Origin: Berberis thunbergii
Taxonomy: Eukaryota; Streptophyta; Magnoliopsida; Ranunculales; Berberidaceae
Assembly: GCA_003290165.1 (NCBI GenBank)
Contig: QNQO01000461.1
Span: 728,629 to 792,628 of the forward strand
Direction of reading: 5' to 3'
DNA: 64,000 nt
Shown here: positions 1 to 13,110 of the stretch, piece by piece
Position numbering within the stretch: the first letter of the stretch is position 1
Layout: each line of letters opens with the position of its first letter
Program-made: the position numbers and the translations under genes
Notes under the pieces: generated by a model
Database searches by the model: none
Seen by the model: only the letters and a program-made list of their open reading frames with translations
Told to the model about the DNA's origin: nothing

Positions 1-1503
1 CATAGAACTTGAACAAAGCAAATTGATGTAGCTTAAAAATAGACCATTGTTAATATGCCACTTGAACTCAAAGCTTCCATGTGTCAATCGTCACAACTAA
101 GCTACTAAGCACATCACCAAGTATACTGATGCTAGCCTTGCTATTAGACAATGCAAGAGCTTAACCATCAACTCAACTTTAGTATCTGATGAGACATCAA
201 ACAGTTGACCAATCGTAGCTGAACATGTGGTACATATTGGCGATAATACAAAAAAGCCATAATTTGGTCTAATGCAGGCCTAAGTTAGGTCTACCCAAAC
301 CCAGACTAATTACTGTTCAACTCGTAAATCAAACGCCCACCCAGATTACGCAAGCCTAATATGACACTAATCTTGGAGTTTGGCCCAAGATTATTAGGCT
401 CAAATACAAATCTCTGAGCTACAGCAGGCCCATGATCCATTTGCACGAATTTTGTTCCAATCAAGTATTGGGTCCCAATTAGAGTCAAGTGCCAAAAGAG
501 ATTAAGTCATGGACGAGTACGATTCTAAATTAGATCTCCTCCCTCATCACGCTTTCAACAGTAAAGTCAGTAAAAGAGTAAAATACTCACTATATAAGGT
601 GAACAAAATGGATGAGAAATGTACGCACATGCAATTCTAATTTTATCAGTTTATCTCCATCCTTGTTTAGGGTCTGACTTGATCATCGAAGTGCCTTTGG
701 CTGTGACAACGATGGTCTCTAGTTCACTGTTGTTCTTCTTTGCAAGTGAAAAAATAAAAAAGAACGGATTTGGACGTACAGTATCCATCCTTGAGATGAA
801 CTTAATCCTCAACTTCCACTTCAACAATCACGAAATCAATATTTCAGATCAACCTCCTTCAAACACATCCTCTAAAATCTGCTCAAACACCACACAATTA
901 GAGTTCACAATTCACATACGTGGCTTATAACATTGTTACACGTATTTGTGGGCCCCATATAAGTTCAAGCATGGATGGACGTCATATGAGCTATTTTGAC
1001 AAGTACTTCGTTTCATTTTAGACACTGTAAAAAGCTTTGTACAGAAAAAGCAAGTTGCAAGTACAAAAAAGATGTATTGCATCAACACCACCAACTACAT
1101 AGTGCTTTGCATCACCATTGACCCTGTGGATCCATCCTTTTCCAATCTAATCTACATATATCAGTTGAGAATTGCACGCAGTACAGTTTTTATTTATTTG
1201 TTGATTAGATTTTGGGTGAGTTTATTATCAATCAATGAACAAAAATTGTTGAAAATTGTTTAATATTTGGCAATCAGAGCATAAGCATACACCAATATTC
1301 TCGAACGTTGGCATATATATGTACCTTTTAAAAAAAATCTATTTATAATGTCCAAGACATTATCATAAAGTTTTAAAATAATTTCATACAATGCTGTGCC
1401 ATAAATTACGCACAAGGAGACAAAGTAAAGTGGCAAATGATTCTTGGTTATTACTTATTAATGATTTTCTTAATGGCGATATTGCTCTTATATTTGCTTG
1501 CAG
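1..1503. other. Non-coding DNA upstream of the SPL-like exon (probably intron)
   Basis: No reading frame here resembles a known protein, and I see no SBP zinc-finger domain. The stretch is AT-rich and ends in a pyrimidine-rich tract followed by CAG at 1501-1503, which looks like a splice acceptor for the exon that follows. The simplest reading is the last intron of an SPL gene whose first exons lie left of the window; loss of those exons is the alternative. Confidence 0.5.
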
Positions 1504-1937
1504 AGCATCATGGATCTATGAATGGCAGATTTCCTTGCATGCCATCGTCTACAGGGCGTGCTCTCTCTCTTCTGTCATCTGACCTTTCCTCCCGTTCCAG
1601 TGCTGCACTCCGTGAGTTAATTTCAGAGAATCGCGCAGCTATCCTAGCAAGACAACTCTTGCTTGAACAAGGTTGGCACCACCACCATGCAATGGACGAT
1701 TTGATGAGCAATGATGGAATCAACCAACCAGGTCATGCGACTCAACAGCACCACCAAGTCTTTCCAGAGCAATCCGAGTGGGCACGTTTTCATGAAGCTG
1801 GGGGACACGTGACACTTGATCTCATGCATGAGCCAAGCTCACCCTTTGGCTACCTTACTCAAAGGACCAAGTCCAAGGAGGAAGAAGAAGAGTGCAGTGA
1901 GATATGGAAATCTTTGGAGGGAACTCATGTGGTCTGA
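1504..1937 (+). CDS. SPL13-like: SQUAMOSA promoter-binding-like protein (SPL13-like), C-terminal exon
   Basis: SPL proteins are plant nuclear transcription factors that bind GTAC-core DNA and control phase change. This exon encodes the C-terminal part only. Reading from the acceptor at 1501-1503, the frame gives HHGSMNGRFPCMPSS, then RALSLLSS (the residues encoded by the miR156 site), SSRSSAALRELISENRAAIL, a His-rich stretch, and a C-terminus with KEEEEECSEIWKSLEGTHVV. These are features I know from the SPL13 subgroup. The SBP domain must lie in earlier exons and is not in the window. Compared with relatives a few residues seem to be missing right after RALSLLSS. The frame is open to TGA at 1935-1937. 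The upstream ATG at 1437 is in the predicted intron and is not the start. A live gene with a long last intron and a gene fragment are both possible. Confidence 0.78.
1558..1577 (+). promoter_or_regulatory. miR156 target site in SPL-like exon
   Basis: The 20 bases GTGCTCTCTCTCTTCTGTCA match the canonical coding-region miR156/157 complementary site of plant SPL mRNAs, in the frame that encodes ALSLLSS. In known SPL genes this site directs transcript cleavage or translational repression in juvenile tissue. It appears fully intact, which argues that this exon was under selection until recently. Confidence 0.85.
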
Positions 1938-2159
1938 ACGCTGATGTTGTTCATATGCTCTCATCCATTCATTTTATGTAACTTCGTTGTATTTAAATTT
2001 GATTGAACTGATGTCATGTGCAAACTGATAACAAGTGTTTCTTATCGTAAGTCTTTGCTGAGGATTATTCTAGGTATCTTACATATTAGCCATGCATGTG
2101 ATGTATGAGCAATAAGTATATGCATCTATTTTAGTGGTGAATTGTGGTGTAACCCTGGG
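1938..2159 (+). other. Probable 3' UTR and downstream DNA of the SPL-like gene
   Basis: AT-rich sequence follows the SPL stop codon with no further coding signal. The copia LTR remnant begins at about 2160. I could not identify a convincing polyadenylation site. Confidence 0.4.
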
Positions 2160-2426
2160 TTGGGGGATGCAACCACCATCTGTTGCATAATTGTTGTATT
2201 TGATTATTGCAATTGATATGTATTTAATTGGAAAGATATGATAACAATGTTTAGGAAAACATTGATTCTTGTAATTGATATGTACTTAATTGGGAAGATG
2301 GGATAATTATAGGATCTAGATTGTTGTATTAGCCCTATAAAAGGACACCTCTGTATCATTATCAATTAATTTTGTATCATTATCAATTAATTTTAAGTGA
2401 ATCATAATTCTCATATGCAAACTTCA
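2160..2426 (+). repeat. Copia-type LTR (decayed 5' LTR)
   Basis: The block ends in CA at 2426 and is followed two bases later by TGGTATCAGAGC at 2429-2440, a primer-binding site matching initiator Met tRNA. It contains a TATA-like CCCTATAAAAGG near 2333-2344 and an internal direct repeat around TATGTACTTAATTGG. The same LTR family is present in reverse at 38135-38398, which supports the boundaries. The left boundary is approximate. Confidence 0.65.
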
Positions 2427-3245
2427 TATGGTATCAGAGCATTAGGTTATGCATTTCCACCCAATCTCTCGTACACCCACCATAGCTGGAGAAGACACCA
2501 ATAAAGAAAACAACCAATCGAGGCATGCTTCACCTGCTAACATTCAATCAAACCTCGACCACTCATAATATCTACATCAATGAGACCATTCTGGAGCAGT
2601 CCTTGGTGAAAGCACTTCTATATATATCGACTGTCCTCTTCCACCATTAATGACAGCATGTCACATGACCAACGAGAACCCAAACATTGTGTTTACTATA
2701 ATTGAGACACGCACAATGTAGAAAGTTGTTATTTCATCAAAGGTTTTTTTCCTGGACACAAGTGCCACAATAGGCAACAACCTTTACCTCCACCACGATC
2801 CAACGACAACGGTCATACATATCAAGGGAGAACCAATTAGGCCAACTAATCTGGCTCTCAACAACAATCATCTGCCACAACGTCAGATACCAGCACAATC
2901 CCCTAATCATCTATAGTCCATAGCACCTCACATTACTTTTGACCAGTGTAAGCAAATTATGGATATTGGTACGAAGGACGTTAATTCAACCCAAACAAAT
3001 TTTGTAGGTATGAATTCTCCTTATTTTAGTTTTCACGCTCAAACATATTTACCTGATGTCTGGATCATAGATAGTGTAGCTACAGACCATATTACACATT
3101 CTCCTAATCTCTTTACCACTTGTTCACACATTTCTCTTCCACTGGTTAGGTTAGCCACCGGGGATAAAACACCAATCACTTCAATAGACACCATACAATT
3201 TAATGATATTTTTGCCAGTAAATCATCTACTCCAGTGATAAAGCA
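2427..3245 (+). pseudogene. Copia gag/protease remnant
   Basis: After the primer-binding site there is degenerate gag coding. Around 2690-2790 a broken zinc-knuckle region can be read (ESCY, then KGFFPGHK). At 3058-3120 the frame reads WIIDSVATDHIT, which matches the copia protease motif WIlDSGATDHiT with the catalytic-site glycine changed to valine. The longest open piece is 2959-3318, but its last part, from about 3240, is unrelated sequence, so the element is cut off before integrase. Several stop codons interrupt it. It is not functional. Confidence 0.7.
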
Positions 3246-3600
3246 CCCGTCGCGCCACCCATCCCTCGCTCCTTTCCCTCGCCCCCTAGAATTCCTGTTA
3301 TATTGGTTTGAAACATAAAAGATTACAAATCCTTTTCTAGAGTCCAAACTCTACAATAGTGGAAATGCGGAGGAGATGTAAGAATTGGCAGCCAATCCCT
3401 ATTGTCAAATTGTGTTTGTTTCATAGAATATTATTTTTCGAAATGTTTATTATCTAATTTAAAATTTTCTAGTGTATGTTTTGTGAGAAATTATAAATCT
3501 TTGAAATATTTTAATTCCAAAAGAGTCTCATAGATGTAAAATCGACATACCATTTTTTTGTGGAATGTTTTCAGGATTTTCCTTAGTTTTTTATTTTACC
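3246..3600. other. Non-coding spacer after the copia remnant
   Basis: AT-rich DNA with no recognisable gene. It begins at the point where copia homology stops. Confidence 0.3.
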
Positions 3601-3925
3601 ATTTCAACTCTAAAGCCACTCCACCATGCCATAACCAACACAAACGCCACCATCACCACCACTACCACCATCATAACATCAGCACTATTCCCATCACCAC
3701 CAGCAACATAACACAACCATAACCACTACCAGCATCATAGCACAACCACCACCAATATCACCATCATCGTAGCACATCCACCACCACCACCACCCTCACC
3801 ACACAAGTTATGTCATGGCCACCACCACTATTTCACAACCAACAAACTAACCACTACTAACACCACCATAGTACAACCACCACCACAATAGCACAATGAC
3901 CATCACCACCATGGCACAACTGTTT
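3601..3925 (+). repeat. Imperfect (ACC/CAC/CAT) trinucleotide-rich tract
   Basis: About 320 bases are dominated by CAC, ACC, CAT and CAA triplets in irregular order. This is low-complexity DNA. Reading frames through it encode only His/Thr/Pro-biased strings and I do not treat them as genes. Confidence 0.7.
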
Positions 3926-6900
3926 CTAAGAATTGTGAATCACTCCAAAAATATTGGGGTGTGCCAGAAATTCTTGTAAGAGAAATTCTATTAAGTATCT
4001 GACTTCTTGATGAACCAGACAATGAGTTATGCCTAAACTAAGAGGATTTTTAAAGAAACTCGACAAAGAATGAAATGAAAATAAAGTACAAACAAAAGAA
4101 AGTAGATGCAAACCTTCAAATTAACTTGCGGAATTGTAAATGACAAAAGTTAAAAAATTGACAAAGACAATAAATAAACCGTTTCCAGCTTGTACTTGAT
4201 AAAAAGAATGAACTTTGTTAAGAGGTGTCTTTTTGGATTGTACAGTGGTATTCGAGTTCTATGTATAGACCCAAAAATAGTTACAAGTAAAATAACTTCC
4301 TTATCAACAATTCAAAACCTTTAACCAGTAGCTTCGTGATATCGGCCTGGTACAGTATTGGAGTGCAAACAAAGAAGCAAAAATCAGAGTGGACCCGAAA
4401 GTTTTTAGAATGTGTAGGCCTAAGCTCCATAGGGTTCATGGGTATTCTCGACCCGAATATGAAATTACGTTTTTTTGGCCCAAACAACAACCATTGTTAT
4501 GCCTCAACTTACTCTCACAAACACCTATTCCACTACAACCACATCAATAAATGCTATCATTTTTACAACCAAATAAACTATACAATCAAGTCAAGCACCA
4601 CCTCTCCTGTTGCCACCATAGTCAACCCGTTGTCACACAAGACAAATATTTGATCATTTGAAAAGTAATTTTCATTACACAACCAAAGAACATGAAGGGT
4701 TTGTTTGGTTGCACGAAAAAATATATGGAAATTGAAATAATTTCTGTGAATCCAATTCCGAAGCCTCCCCCTCAGATTTGAATTCCCATGAGTAGTGGGA
4801 CAACAATCTTATGAAGAATCAATTTCCTGTCAATAAACAGACAACCAAACAATGAAAATTTGCTTAACAAGGGAAACATATTCCATTTCCCAAAGAAAAT
4901 GGCTAACCAAATAGAACCGAAGAATTTTAGGAAAAATAAAGATTCATGAAATGTTATTTCCAAAAAAAAATTTCCTTGAGATTTTATTTTCCGTGAGACA
5001 AGCAGAACCTAAGAAGTGAGTACCTTTGTTGTAATCAGCAAATGTATATTTTGAAAATTTATTTCAAGGAACAAACTTTGTCAAGTCAGATTAAGATGTA
5101 TTTCTCTTTGCAAAACCAAAATGAGCTAGCTCATAAATTCGGCAAACGAGTTCTTATGAAATGACGAGTAAAACGATTTTGAAATTTTCAAAACAAACAA
5201 ACTACTAAGGAGATCATGAATCTAGCCATGATAAGGGAGCTATAAAGTAGATAGCTCTAGTCCAATTAATTTAAGCGCCTAGTGCGAGGCCAACTAGCCC
5301 AACCTAATGGATCAAGCTTATCAATACCTAGATCTGGACATGCGTTTAACTATCTGAACCATCTCAAATTTGGGTTGGGCTTGGGCACAACCATTTGGCA
5401 GCATGACAAACCCGAGCGCAATTGAAAATGGTAACTACCATTGGTTTTTCCTATTATGTTCTTGAGTTGTTTATTACTCATAAAGATGACAACAATACAT
5501 GGCTTTGGGATATTGAATTTTGATTTTTTTATTGTGATTACTATTGTAGATTTTGATTGAGTGATTGTGGAGTTTGATAGGGAATTCTCCAAATTTATGA
5601 TATTGTTGGAGGTTTTTATTGAATGATTTGAGAAATTATTATTGGAGATTTAATTATATATTTCAAGAACTTATGACTTATGTTGTTCAATGATTTTTTT
5701 AATTACCGTCCATTTGGTAATAGTATTTAGATTGATAGTATCGGGGCAAATATGTTGCCCGACCTTCCTCGAAATGGGTTCATCTTGGATCGACTTCGCT
5801 ACTCCGGGATGAACCGGATCTGAACCAAGGGGGGTGTACTTGCTAAAACACTTTGATGCTAGGTTGCAGACACTTGGAATAGATTTTGTACTTGTAGATG
5901 TAGGCAACCTCCTGTATATATAAACGAAATTGTATTATTTTGGCTAGGACTAGTAGTCCTGGAGTCATATTTTATGAATAAATTGTATCATAACATATTT
6001 AAGGGACAATCTATTTCTCCCTTTAAGCAATTTGTTTCTAATCAATTTGAAATCTCGAGAGTTATGTATGATTGTGTTATCCTAGTTTTATATGAATTGT
6101 GACAGGTCTATTGACCCAAATGTAGTTGATGCCTTAACGAAACCGTGGGGGTGCAAATATGATGACCAATATCATGTGCCATTGTGGTGCTCTGAACGAA
6201 TTTTGGCAATTGCCCTGCATGTGGTAAGTCAAAAACATATTAGGGTGTCAATAGTAACATTATTCATTATTTATGCGAATCTCGTAGCAAACGCCTCGAC
6301 ATAATTCTCAATGTCTTTTAGGTGATCCTACGTGGTAGCATGTAAATAACACTTATATGTCCACTTGGTGAGATATCGCTGCTTAGATGGACTAGACTGG
6401 AGCGAAGCGAAAGCGAGTCTTCATGCAAGATGGAGGCGATGGACCATATCGAAAGCAAGTCTCTATGCGAGATTGAGGCGACAAGGTTATTAAATGCCAA
6501 CAATAGTGTAGCCTTCGGGCCTGGTTTGGTTAACCTTATAGGGTAAATCATGTAGCCTTTGGGCATGAATTAATAAATAAATAAATAAGGTCAACGACCC
6601 AATTTAAATAAAAAAAATGTAAATAACACTTATATGGTGTGTGTAATTAGGATTTTTTTTGAGTTTGACACTCATTAGTTTATACCTATTAGAGTTTAAT
6701 TCTTTTTAAAAATTAACCCTCGTTTTCTAACTGAACCGTTAAGTTCACGTAATTGACTGGTCAAAACAATTTTTTTTTACCATTTTATTTTTACCTTGAT
6801 TTAAACCATAGTTAAGCCCAACAGAATTGTTGGAGAAGATAAATATTTAACACTAATTATCTGAAAAAACTGTGTGTGGTTGTGGGGGAATAATAACTAA

Positions 6901-6989
6901 TTTGAGGAATTGTATTTATCTTTTACTTGTGTGTGATCTAGTACACTAATCTAACAATAAGTATAACAATGAAAATCGTCATTTACAAT
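3926..6989. other. Non-coding region without an identifiable gene
   Basis: No frame resembles a known protein. At about 4697-5015 there is a stretch starting GGGTTTGTTTGGTTGC that resembles the end of a Tourist-like element, but I found no clear matching right end. At 5640-6060 a sequence with a TATATATAAACG motif may be an old LTR. A short (AATA)n run lies near 6570-6590. All of these are weak. Confidence 0.3.
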
Positions 6990-7525
6990 CAATGTTCTAA
7001 AAATCGCTAGGCGCTGGGCGGGCGGCGAGCAGGTGCCTAGCGCCCAGGGGCCTAGGCGGTCTTAGGTTTTGTATTATAACTTTAATAATTTATAAAAGTT
7101 AAGCATAATACCTTATCAATTACATCCAATTTAATGCCAATATACATATGCAAAATTTAAAAACATGAAAAATTAACAATCGTGAACAAAATTTATTAAA
7201 ACTCAAATGACTAAAGTTGGTCATGATGGGTACTTTATATAAATTTGAATTTGGTGTAATCTTTTATTTTTCTTCAAATTGCATGAATAACCTCAGTTAT
7301 TTTTTGATAAAATCTACATTAGTAAAATTGGTACCCGGCAGATCCTTTGAGAATTCCATTAAGTAATCCTCCTTTGCTATATTTAGACATATACTGAATA
7401 AAAAATAATTAAATAGTTTATTTCTAAAAAATAGGAAAGAAAAATAAAATAAGAACACAATCAGCCTTATTAAAAAATAAAAATAAAAAAATAAAAAAAA
7501 TCGCCCAAACCGCCTAGACCCCCGC

Positions 7526-8005
7526 TGTCAGGACTAGTACAATTGGTTAGGAAAATCAAGGTTCAGAGGCCTTTCAAGACTTTCCTAATGGTCTCAAAAC
7601 TCAATGTTCCTTTTTGAAAAGTGCCCAAATGCTTAGCATCTATATTATAGGGGGAAGGTTTGAGCTCTTGACTGTGAGGACGTGTTGCCTCCATTGCATA
7701 GTAGGGCCAGACTGTACCGCTAGCCTTTTTATTATTTTCTTAGCATTGCTTTTCAACTTCAAACTTGTATTTTCTTCGATCGATAGCATCGAACTAGTCT
7801 TGAGCAACGTCCTTCCGAACGTTCCTCCCCATTGTAATCTATTGAATGTGAATGAGAGCTTTTACTGACTATTGTGCATTGTTATATTGTCTACAGATTG
7901 ATATTGTGCTTTCTCAAGTTAATATTTGTGCCCGTCAAAGTAACTACTCATAGGCTTACTAGTGAATTGGATAGCTAGTGCCGCACGGATTACTAGTCCC
8001 TGACA
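7526..8005 (+). repeat. 5' LTR of the inserted chromovirus
   Basis: The LTR is 480 bp, starts TGTCAGGACTAGTA and ends TACTAGTCCCTGACA, giving a long terminal inverted repeat. The primer-binding site TGGTATCAGAGC follows at 8008-8019. It is nearly identical to 12684-13110 over the shared length. Confidence 0.9.
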
Positions 8006-8032
8006 GTTGGTATCAGAGCCAGAGCTTGTTGA

Positions 8033-11000
8033 ATGCAAACCAGGATGCAGGAAATAAATGAGCGCCTTAGCGCTATGGAGGAACGACAGACCAGTCGAAT
8101 GCATAGACTGAAAAGCAGAATGGACCAGTTGAACACTTTGGGAGAACAGATTAGTCGGTTGGATGGACTCTTTTCACTGGCAGACATAGTGGATTCACAA
8201 GCTGAGCACGTTGATAACTTAGAGGGACGAACAGTCGCAATGGAAGAGTCGCCTCACCCCACAGCTCAGGTGATGAGTGACTTCCAATTACAGTTGGGGG
8301 ACTTATTTGCTAGGGTTGGCTTGCTCACTAAGGCCACCGGGACGACAGATCACCCTAGGATGAAAGTACCCGAGCCAAAGTCATATGCTGGGGCACGAGA
8401 TGGGAAGGAGTTAGAGAACTTCTTGTTTGATCTGGAGCAGTATTTTCGCGCGGTGAACCCCGAATAAGAAGAATCCAAGGTTACCATGGCGACCATGTAC
8501 TTAGCAGGTGATGCAAAGCTATGGTGGAGAACCAAATATGCAGATATGGAAGAAGGTCGCATCCTTATTAGAACTTGGGCAGACCTCAAGAAGGAACTCA
8601 GAAATCAATTCTTGCCTGAGAACACTGATTTCTTAGCAAGGAGGAAGCTCCACACCATCAAACAGACAGGCAATATTCGAGACTATGTCCTATAATTCTC
8701 AACTTGCTTGCTAGATATTCGAGACATGTCTGAGAAGGACAAAGTTTTCTGTTTCATGGAACAAGCTCAGCCGCTTCTACAAGCAGAATTGCAAAGGCAG
8801 AAGGTGACAGATATTACAAGTGCTATTGCGGCAGCAGAAAGGTTTGGTGATTATATGCCCATGACTGGATCCACTTCGCTCAATCACTCCACAGCTAGAA
8901 CTGGCAGTACCAATTCAAGCTCAGGGTCGAATGCTCGCTCACCTCACCAAAATTGGGGAAACTCAAGTCAAAACCGAGGAAAACTATAATTCCCGCCCGT
9001 CCAACCAGAATTGGAGTTCCAACAAAAATTGGAATGCCAGCTCTAGCAACTCAAATTACAACAACAAAGGAGGGCAAAACTACTCTGGGCAGTGGAGACC
9101 ATCTGCCCTGCCCCATGCATTCTTTGCAATAGCAGAGATCACCCAACAGGCAAATGTCCATCCAAACCAGCTCTACACTCATTAATGTCCTTGCTTCAAG
9201 CAGAACCTTCTAACCCGACCGCATCGAGCTCGAACCTCACCAACAGTGAGACCTCCCAAATGGGAGCTATACGCAAGCTCAATGCTGTCAAAGGAGAAAT
9301 GTATGAGCACCCACACAAGAAGGCTTTACAATACATCGACATCACTATCAATGGGTTACCTTCCCAAGCATTGTTGGATTCCGGAGCGACAGACAATTTT
9401 ATTGCCCCAGATGAAGCTAGACGTGTGGGTCTGAACTTAGAAGGAGATGTGGGTAAGTTGAAAGCTGTCAACTCTGAGGCAATCTCTATTAATGGTATGG
9501 CTAGAGCTGTGCCACTACAGGTTGGTCCATGGGAAGGAAGATCAAACTTCTTGGCCGTTCCACTTGATGATTTTAAGGTGATTCTTGGCCAAGAATTCTT
9601 CCGAGGAGCTGCAGCAGGACCATTACCTTTCATGGACTGCTTGGGGTTTTTCGGACCCAGACTACGCATTGTACCAACCTCAATTCGACCAACAACTCAT
9701 GATAGAATATTGTCGGCACTCCAAGTCAAAAGGGGCTTGGCCAAAGGAGAAGATACATACTTAGCTGTGGCAAAGCTAGAGATGGAAGATGATACTAGCA
9801 AAATCCCTGAGGAAGTTGCCCAAGTTATTGCTGAATTCAGCGATGTGATGCCGAATGAATTGCCAAAGAATCTACCTCCCAGAAGGCTCATTGATCACGA
9901 AATTGAGTTAGTCCCTGGTGCCAAGCCACCCGCACGTAGTCCATATCGCATGAGCCCTCCAGAGCTGACCGAATTGAGAACACAACTAGATGGCTTGTTG
10001 GAGTCAGGATTCATTCGGCCCTCTAAAGCACCTTATGGGGCACCTGTTCTTTTTCAGCGGAAACATGATGGCAGTCTTCGCCTTTGTGTTGATTATAGAG
10101 CCTTGAACAAAGTCACTATAAAGAACAAATACCCGCTGCCACTCATTGCAGACTTATTCGACCAACTTGGATCCGCCAGATACTTCACAAAACTCGACTT
10201 GAGATCGGGTTACCATCAGGTCCGCATTGCTGCTGGTGACGAACCCAAAACTGCTTGTTCTACTAGATATGGGTCATATGAGTTCTTAGTAATGCCCTTC
10301 GGCTTGACCAATGCTCCAGCTACATTTTGCACCCTTATGAATGGCTTGTTCCGTCACCTTCTGAACAAGTCTGTGGTTGTCTATCTTGACGACATTGTGG
10401 TTTATAGTGGGACTATAGAAGAACACCTACATCATTTGCGAGAAGTGTTCCAAATCCTTAAGGATAATCATCTCTTTGTCAAGAAGGAAAAGTGTTCATT
10501 CGGCCAGACCCAGATCAATTTCTTGGGTCATGTTATTGGCAATGGCAAGATTCGAATGGACATGGAGAAAGTCAAGGCAATCCATGATTGGAACTCTCCT
10601 AAGAACGTGTCTCAACTACGTTCTTTCCTTGGACTCGCAAACTATTATCGTCGCTTCATAAGGGACTACTCTAAAAGAGTTGTTGCCCTGACAAATTTGT
10701 TGAAACAAGACCGAACATGGGAATGGGATAGGCAGTGTGAAGCTTCATTCCAAGATTTGAAATCGGTCGTGGTGAAAGATCCAGTATTGGCCTTGCCAGA
10801 CATCACTAAGCCCTTTGAAGTACAAACGGATGCATCTGATTATGCCTTAGGGGGAGTTTTACTTCAAGATGGTCACCCGGTAGCATATGAGAGTCGAAAG
10901 TTGAATGATACAGAGTCTTGTTACTCAGCTCAGGAAAAGGAATTGCTAGCCATTGTACATTGTTTACGGGTGTGGAGACACTACCTCTTGGGATCTCAAG

Positions 11001-12672
11001 TTCTTGTTAAAACGGATAATGCTGCAGCAAGCCATTTCCTTACTCAGAAGATGCTAACCTCCAAGTAATCTCGATGGCAGGAAAAATTAGCAGAATTTGA
11101 CTTAGTATTGGAATACAAGCCAGGGCGCACTAACAATGTAGCTGATGCACTCAGTAGAAGGGCGGACCTTGCAGTGCTAACCCATACCGGTCCGAGCCAC
11201 ACCATCTTGGAGAAGATCAAAGTAGGCCTACAGACCGATCCACAAGCGAAGGCGATTACAGAGTTGATCAAGCAGGGCAAAACTCGACGGTTCTGGATAA
11301 AAGATGGAGCAATACTCACAACTGGCAATCGCCTCTATGTTCCGAGAACTTCTGGTTTGAGGAAAGAACTTTTGAGAGAATGCCATGACACCCATTGGGC
11401 GGGACATCCAGGTTGGAGACGGACACTTGCATTGCTAGAGAGGGGGCACTATTGGCCGCAGATACAGGAGGATGTAATGGCCTATGTTCAACATGTCTTA
11501 TTTGCCAGCAAGATAAGGTTGAAAGAGATCGACCAGTAGGCTTACTAGAGCCCCTATCTGTTCCAACTCGTCCTTGGGAAAGTGTTTCCATGGACTTCAT
11601 TACTGGGTTACCGAAAGCGGAGGATTTCAGGAGTATCCTTGTAGTTGTTGATCGATTCTCAAAGTATGTGACCTTTGTGCCGACCGGACTAACTTGCACA
11701 GCCGAAGATACGACGCAATTGTTCCTCAAGCATGTAGTGAAGTATTGGGGACTGCCCGAAAACATTGTTAGCGACCGTGATGCTCGATTCACAGGAAAGT
11801 TCTGGAAGGAGTTGTTCAAGCTCTTGGGATCCAAACTTAATATGTCGACAAGCCAACATCCCCAATCTGACGGACAGACTGAGCGCTTTAACTCTATGCT
11901 TGAAGAATACCTTCATCATTTTGTCAGTGCAAACCAGAAAAATTGGGTGGGACTACTTGATGTTGCACAATTCTGTTTCAACTTACAAAAGAGCTCAGCT
12001 ACTCACTCCAGCCCCTTTCAGTTAGTCACTGGTCAGCAACCATTGACACCACATACAGTGCTGACTGGATACCAAGGACCCAGCCCAAGAGCTCTTGAAT
12101 TTGTCAAAGTTTGGCAGAAAAACATTGAAGTTGCTCGAGCCTATCTTGAGAAAGCCTCCCGTCACATGAAGAAATGGGCTGACAAGAAACGACGAATCGA
12201 TCCTTTTGAAGTCGGGGACTTGGTATTGGTGAAGCTAGATATGTTCAACAAGTATAAACGGACAGCTAGAGCATACAACAATTTGTTTCGCAAGTATGAG
12301 GGACCGGTACAGATTATTGAGAAAGTAGGCAAAGTCTCATATCGCGTCAAATTACCACATTGGCTCCGTTTCACCCATCCTGTCTTCCATGCAAGTAACT
12401 TGAAGTCTTACCATGCAGATGCCGCTGATCCCACAAGAAATGTATTTACCCGAGCATTGCCTAAGCATCCTACTAAGCCAGATCGAGAAGTGGAAGAAAT
12501 CTTAGCTGACCGCCTCATCAACAACACAGGCCCGGATAGAGAGTATTTGGTCAAGTGGCAGGATGAACCTCCTTCAGAGATCAGTTGGGAGCCAGTCGAG
12601 CATCTGCTGCCATACCTCTCAAAGCTGGAAGAGTACTTGAAAAAGTTCGCTGCGAGGGCGTTAGCGAATTGA
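8033..12672 (+). pseudogene. Chromovirus gag-pol polyprotein, interrupted by stops and frameshifts
   Basis: This was a single Ty3/gypsy polyprotein for retrotransposition. Gag begins with a coiled-coil-like stretch (about 8033-8160). A CCHC zinc knuckle ([14 protein letters not shown]) lies near 9113-9160. Protease [10 protein letters not shown], reverse transcriptase YLDDIVVYS (near 10381), RNase [10 protein letters not shown], a zinc-binding integrase N-terminus, integrase core MDFITGLP, and a C-terminal chromodomain (DREVEEILADR... YLVKWQ) follow in order. Damage that I can see: TAA at 8465 and 8693; a frameshift near 8985 that is restored near 9092; TAA at 11066, where relatives have Gln; and a frameshift near 11490 in the integrase zinc finger. 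The chromodomain identifies a chromovirus; Galadriel or Reina clade is my guess. The stop ends at 12672, 11 bases before the 3' LTR. Confidence 0.88.
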
Positions 12673-12683
12673 GTGTGGGAGAG

Positions 12684-13110
12684 TGTCAGGACTAGTACAA
12701 TTGGTTAGGAAAATCAAGGTTCAGAGGCCTTTCAAGACTTTCCTAATGGTCTCAAAACTCAATGTTCCCTTTTGAAAAGTGCCCAAATGCTTAGCATCTA
12801 TATTATAGGGGGAATGTTTGAGCTCTTGACTGTGAGGACGTGTTGCCTCCATTGCATAGTCGGGCCAGACTGTACCGCTAGCCTTTTTATTATTTTCTTA
12901 GCATTGCTTTTCAACTTCAAACTTGTATTTTCTTCGATCGATAGCATCGAACTAGTCTTGAGCAACGTCCTTCAGAACGTTCCTCCCCATTGTAATCTAT
13001 TGAATGTGAATGAGAGCTTTTACTGACTATTGTGCATTGTTATATTGTCTACAGATTGATATTGTGCATTCTCAAGTTAATATTTGTGCCCGTCAAAGTA
13101 ACTACTCATA
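12684..13110 (+). repeat. 3' LTR of the chromovirus, truncated
   Basis: The LTR starts TGTCAGGACTAGTA at 12684 after the purine-rich GAGTGTGGGAGAG. It follows the 5' LTR with few differences up to ACTACTCATA at 13110. The last roughly 50 bases found in the 5' LTR are missing and the host hAT sequence starts instead. So the 5-bp target duplication cannot be checked. Confidence 0.85.

Noticed and set aside
619..930. 103-residue plus-strand frame with a hydrophobic start
   Set aside because: It resembles a signal peptide at first but has no homology I recognise, no clear promoter, and lies in what is probably SPL intron.
4697..5015. Possible Tourist-like MITE starting GGGTTTGTTTGG
   Set aside because: No convincing inverted right end or TTA flank.
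9196..9669. 157-residue minus-strand frame
   Set aside because: It is antisense to the chromovirus protease region and shows no motif.
11316..11834. 172-residue minus-strand frame
   Set aside because: Antisense to the chromovirus integrase, no recognisable domain.
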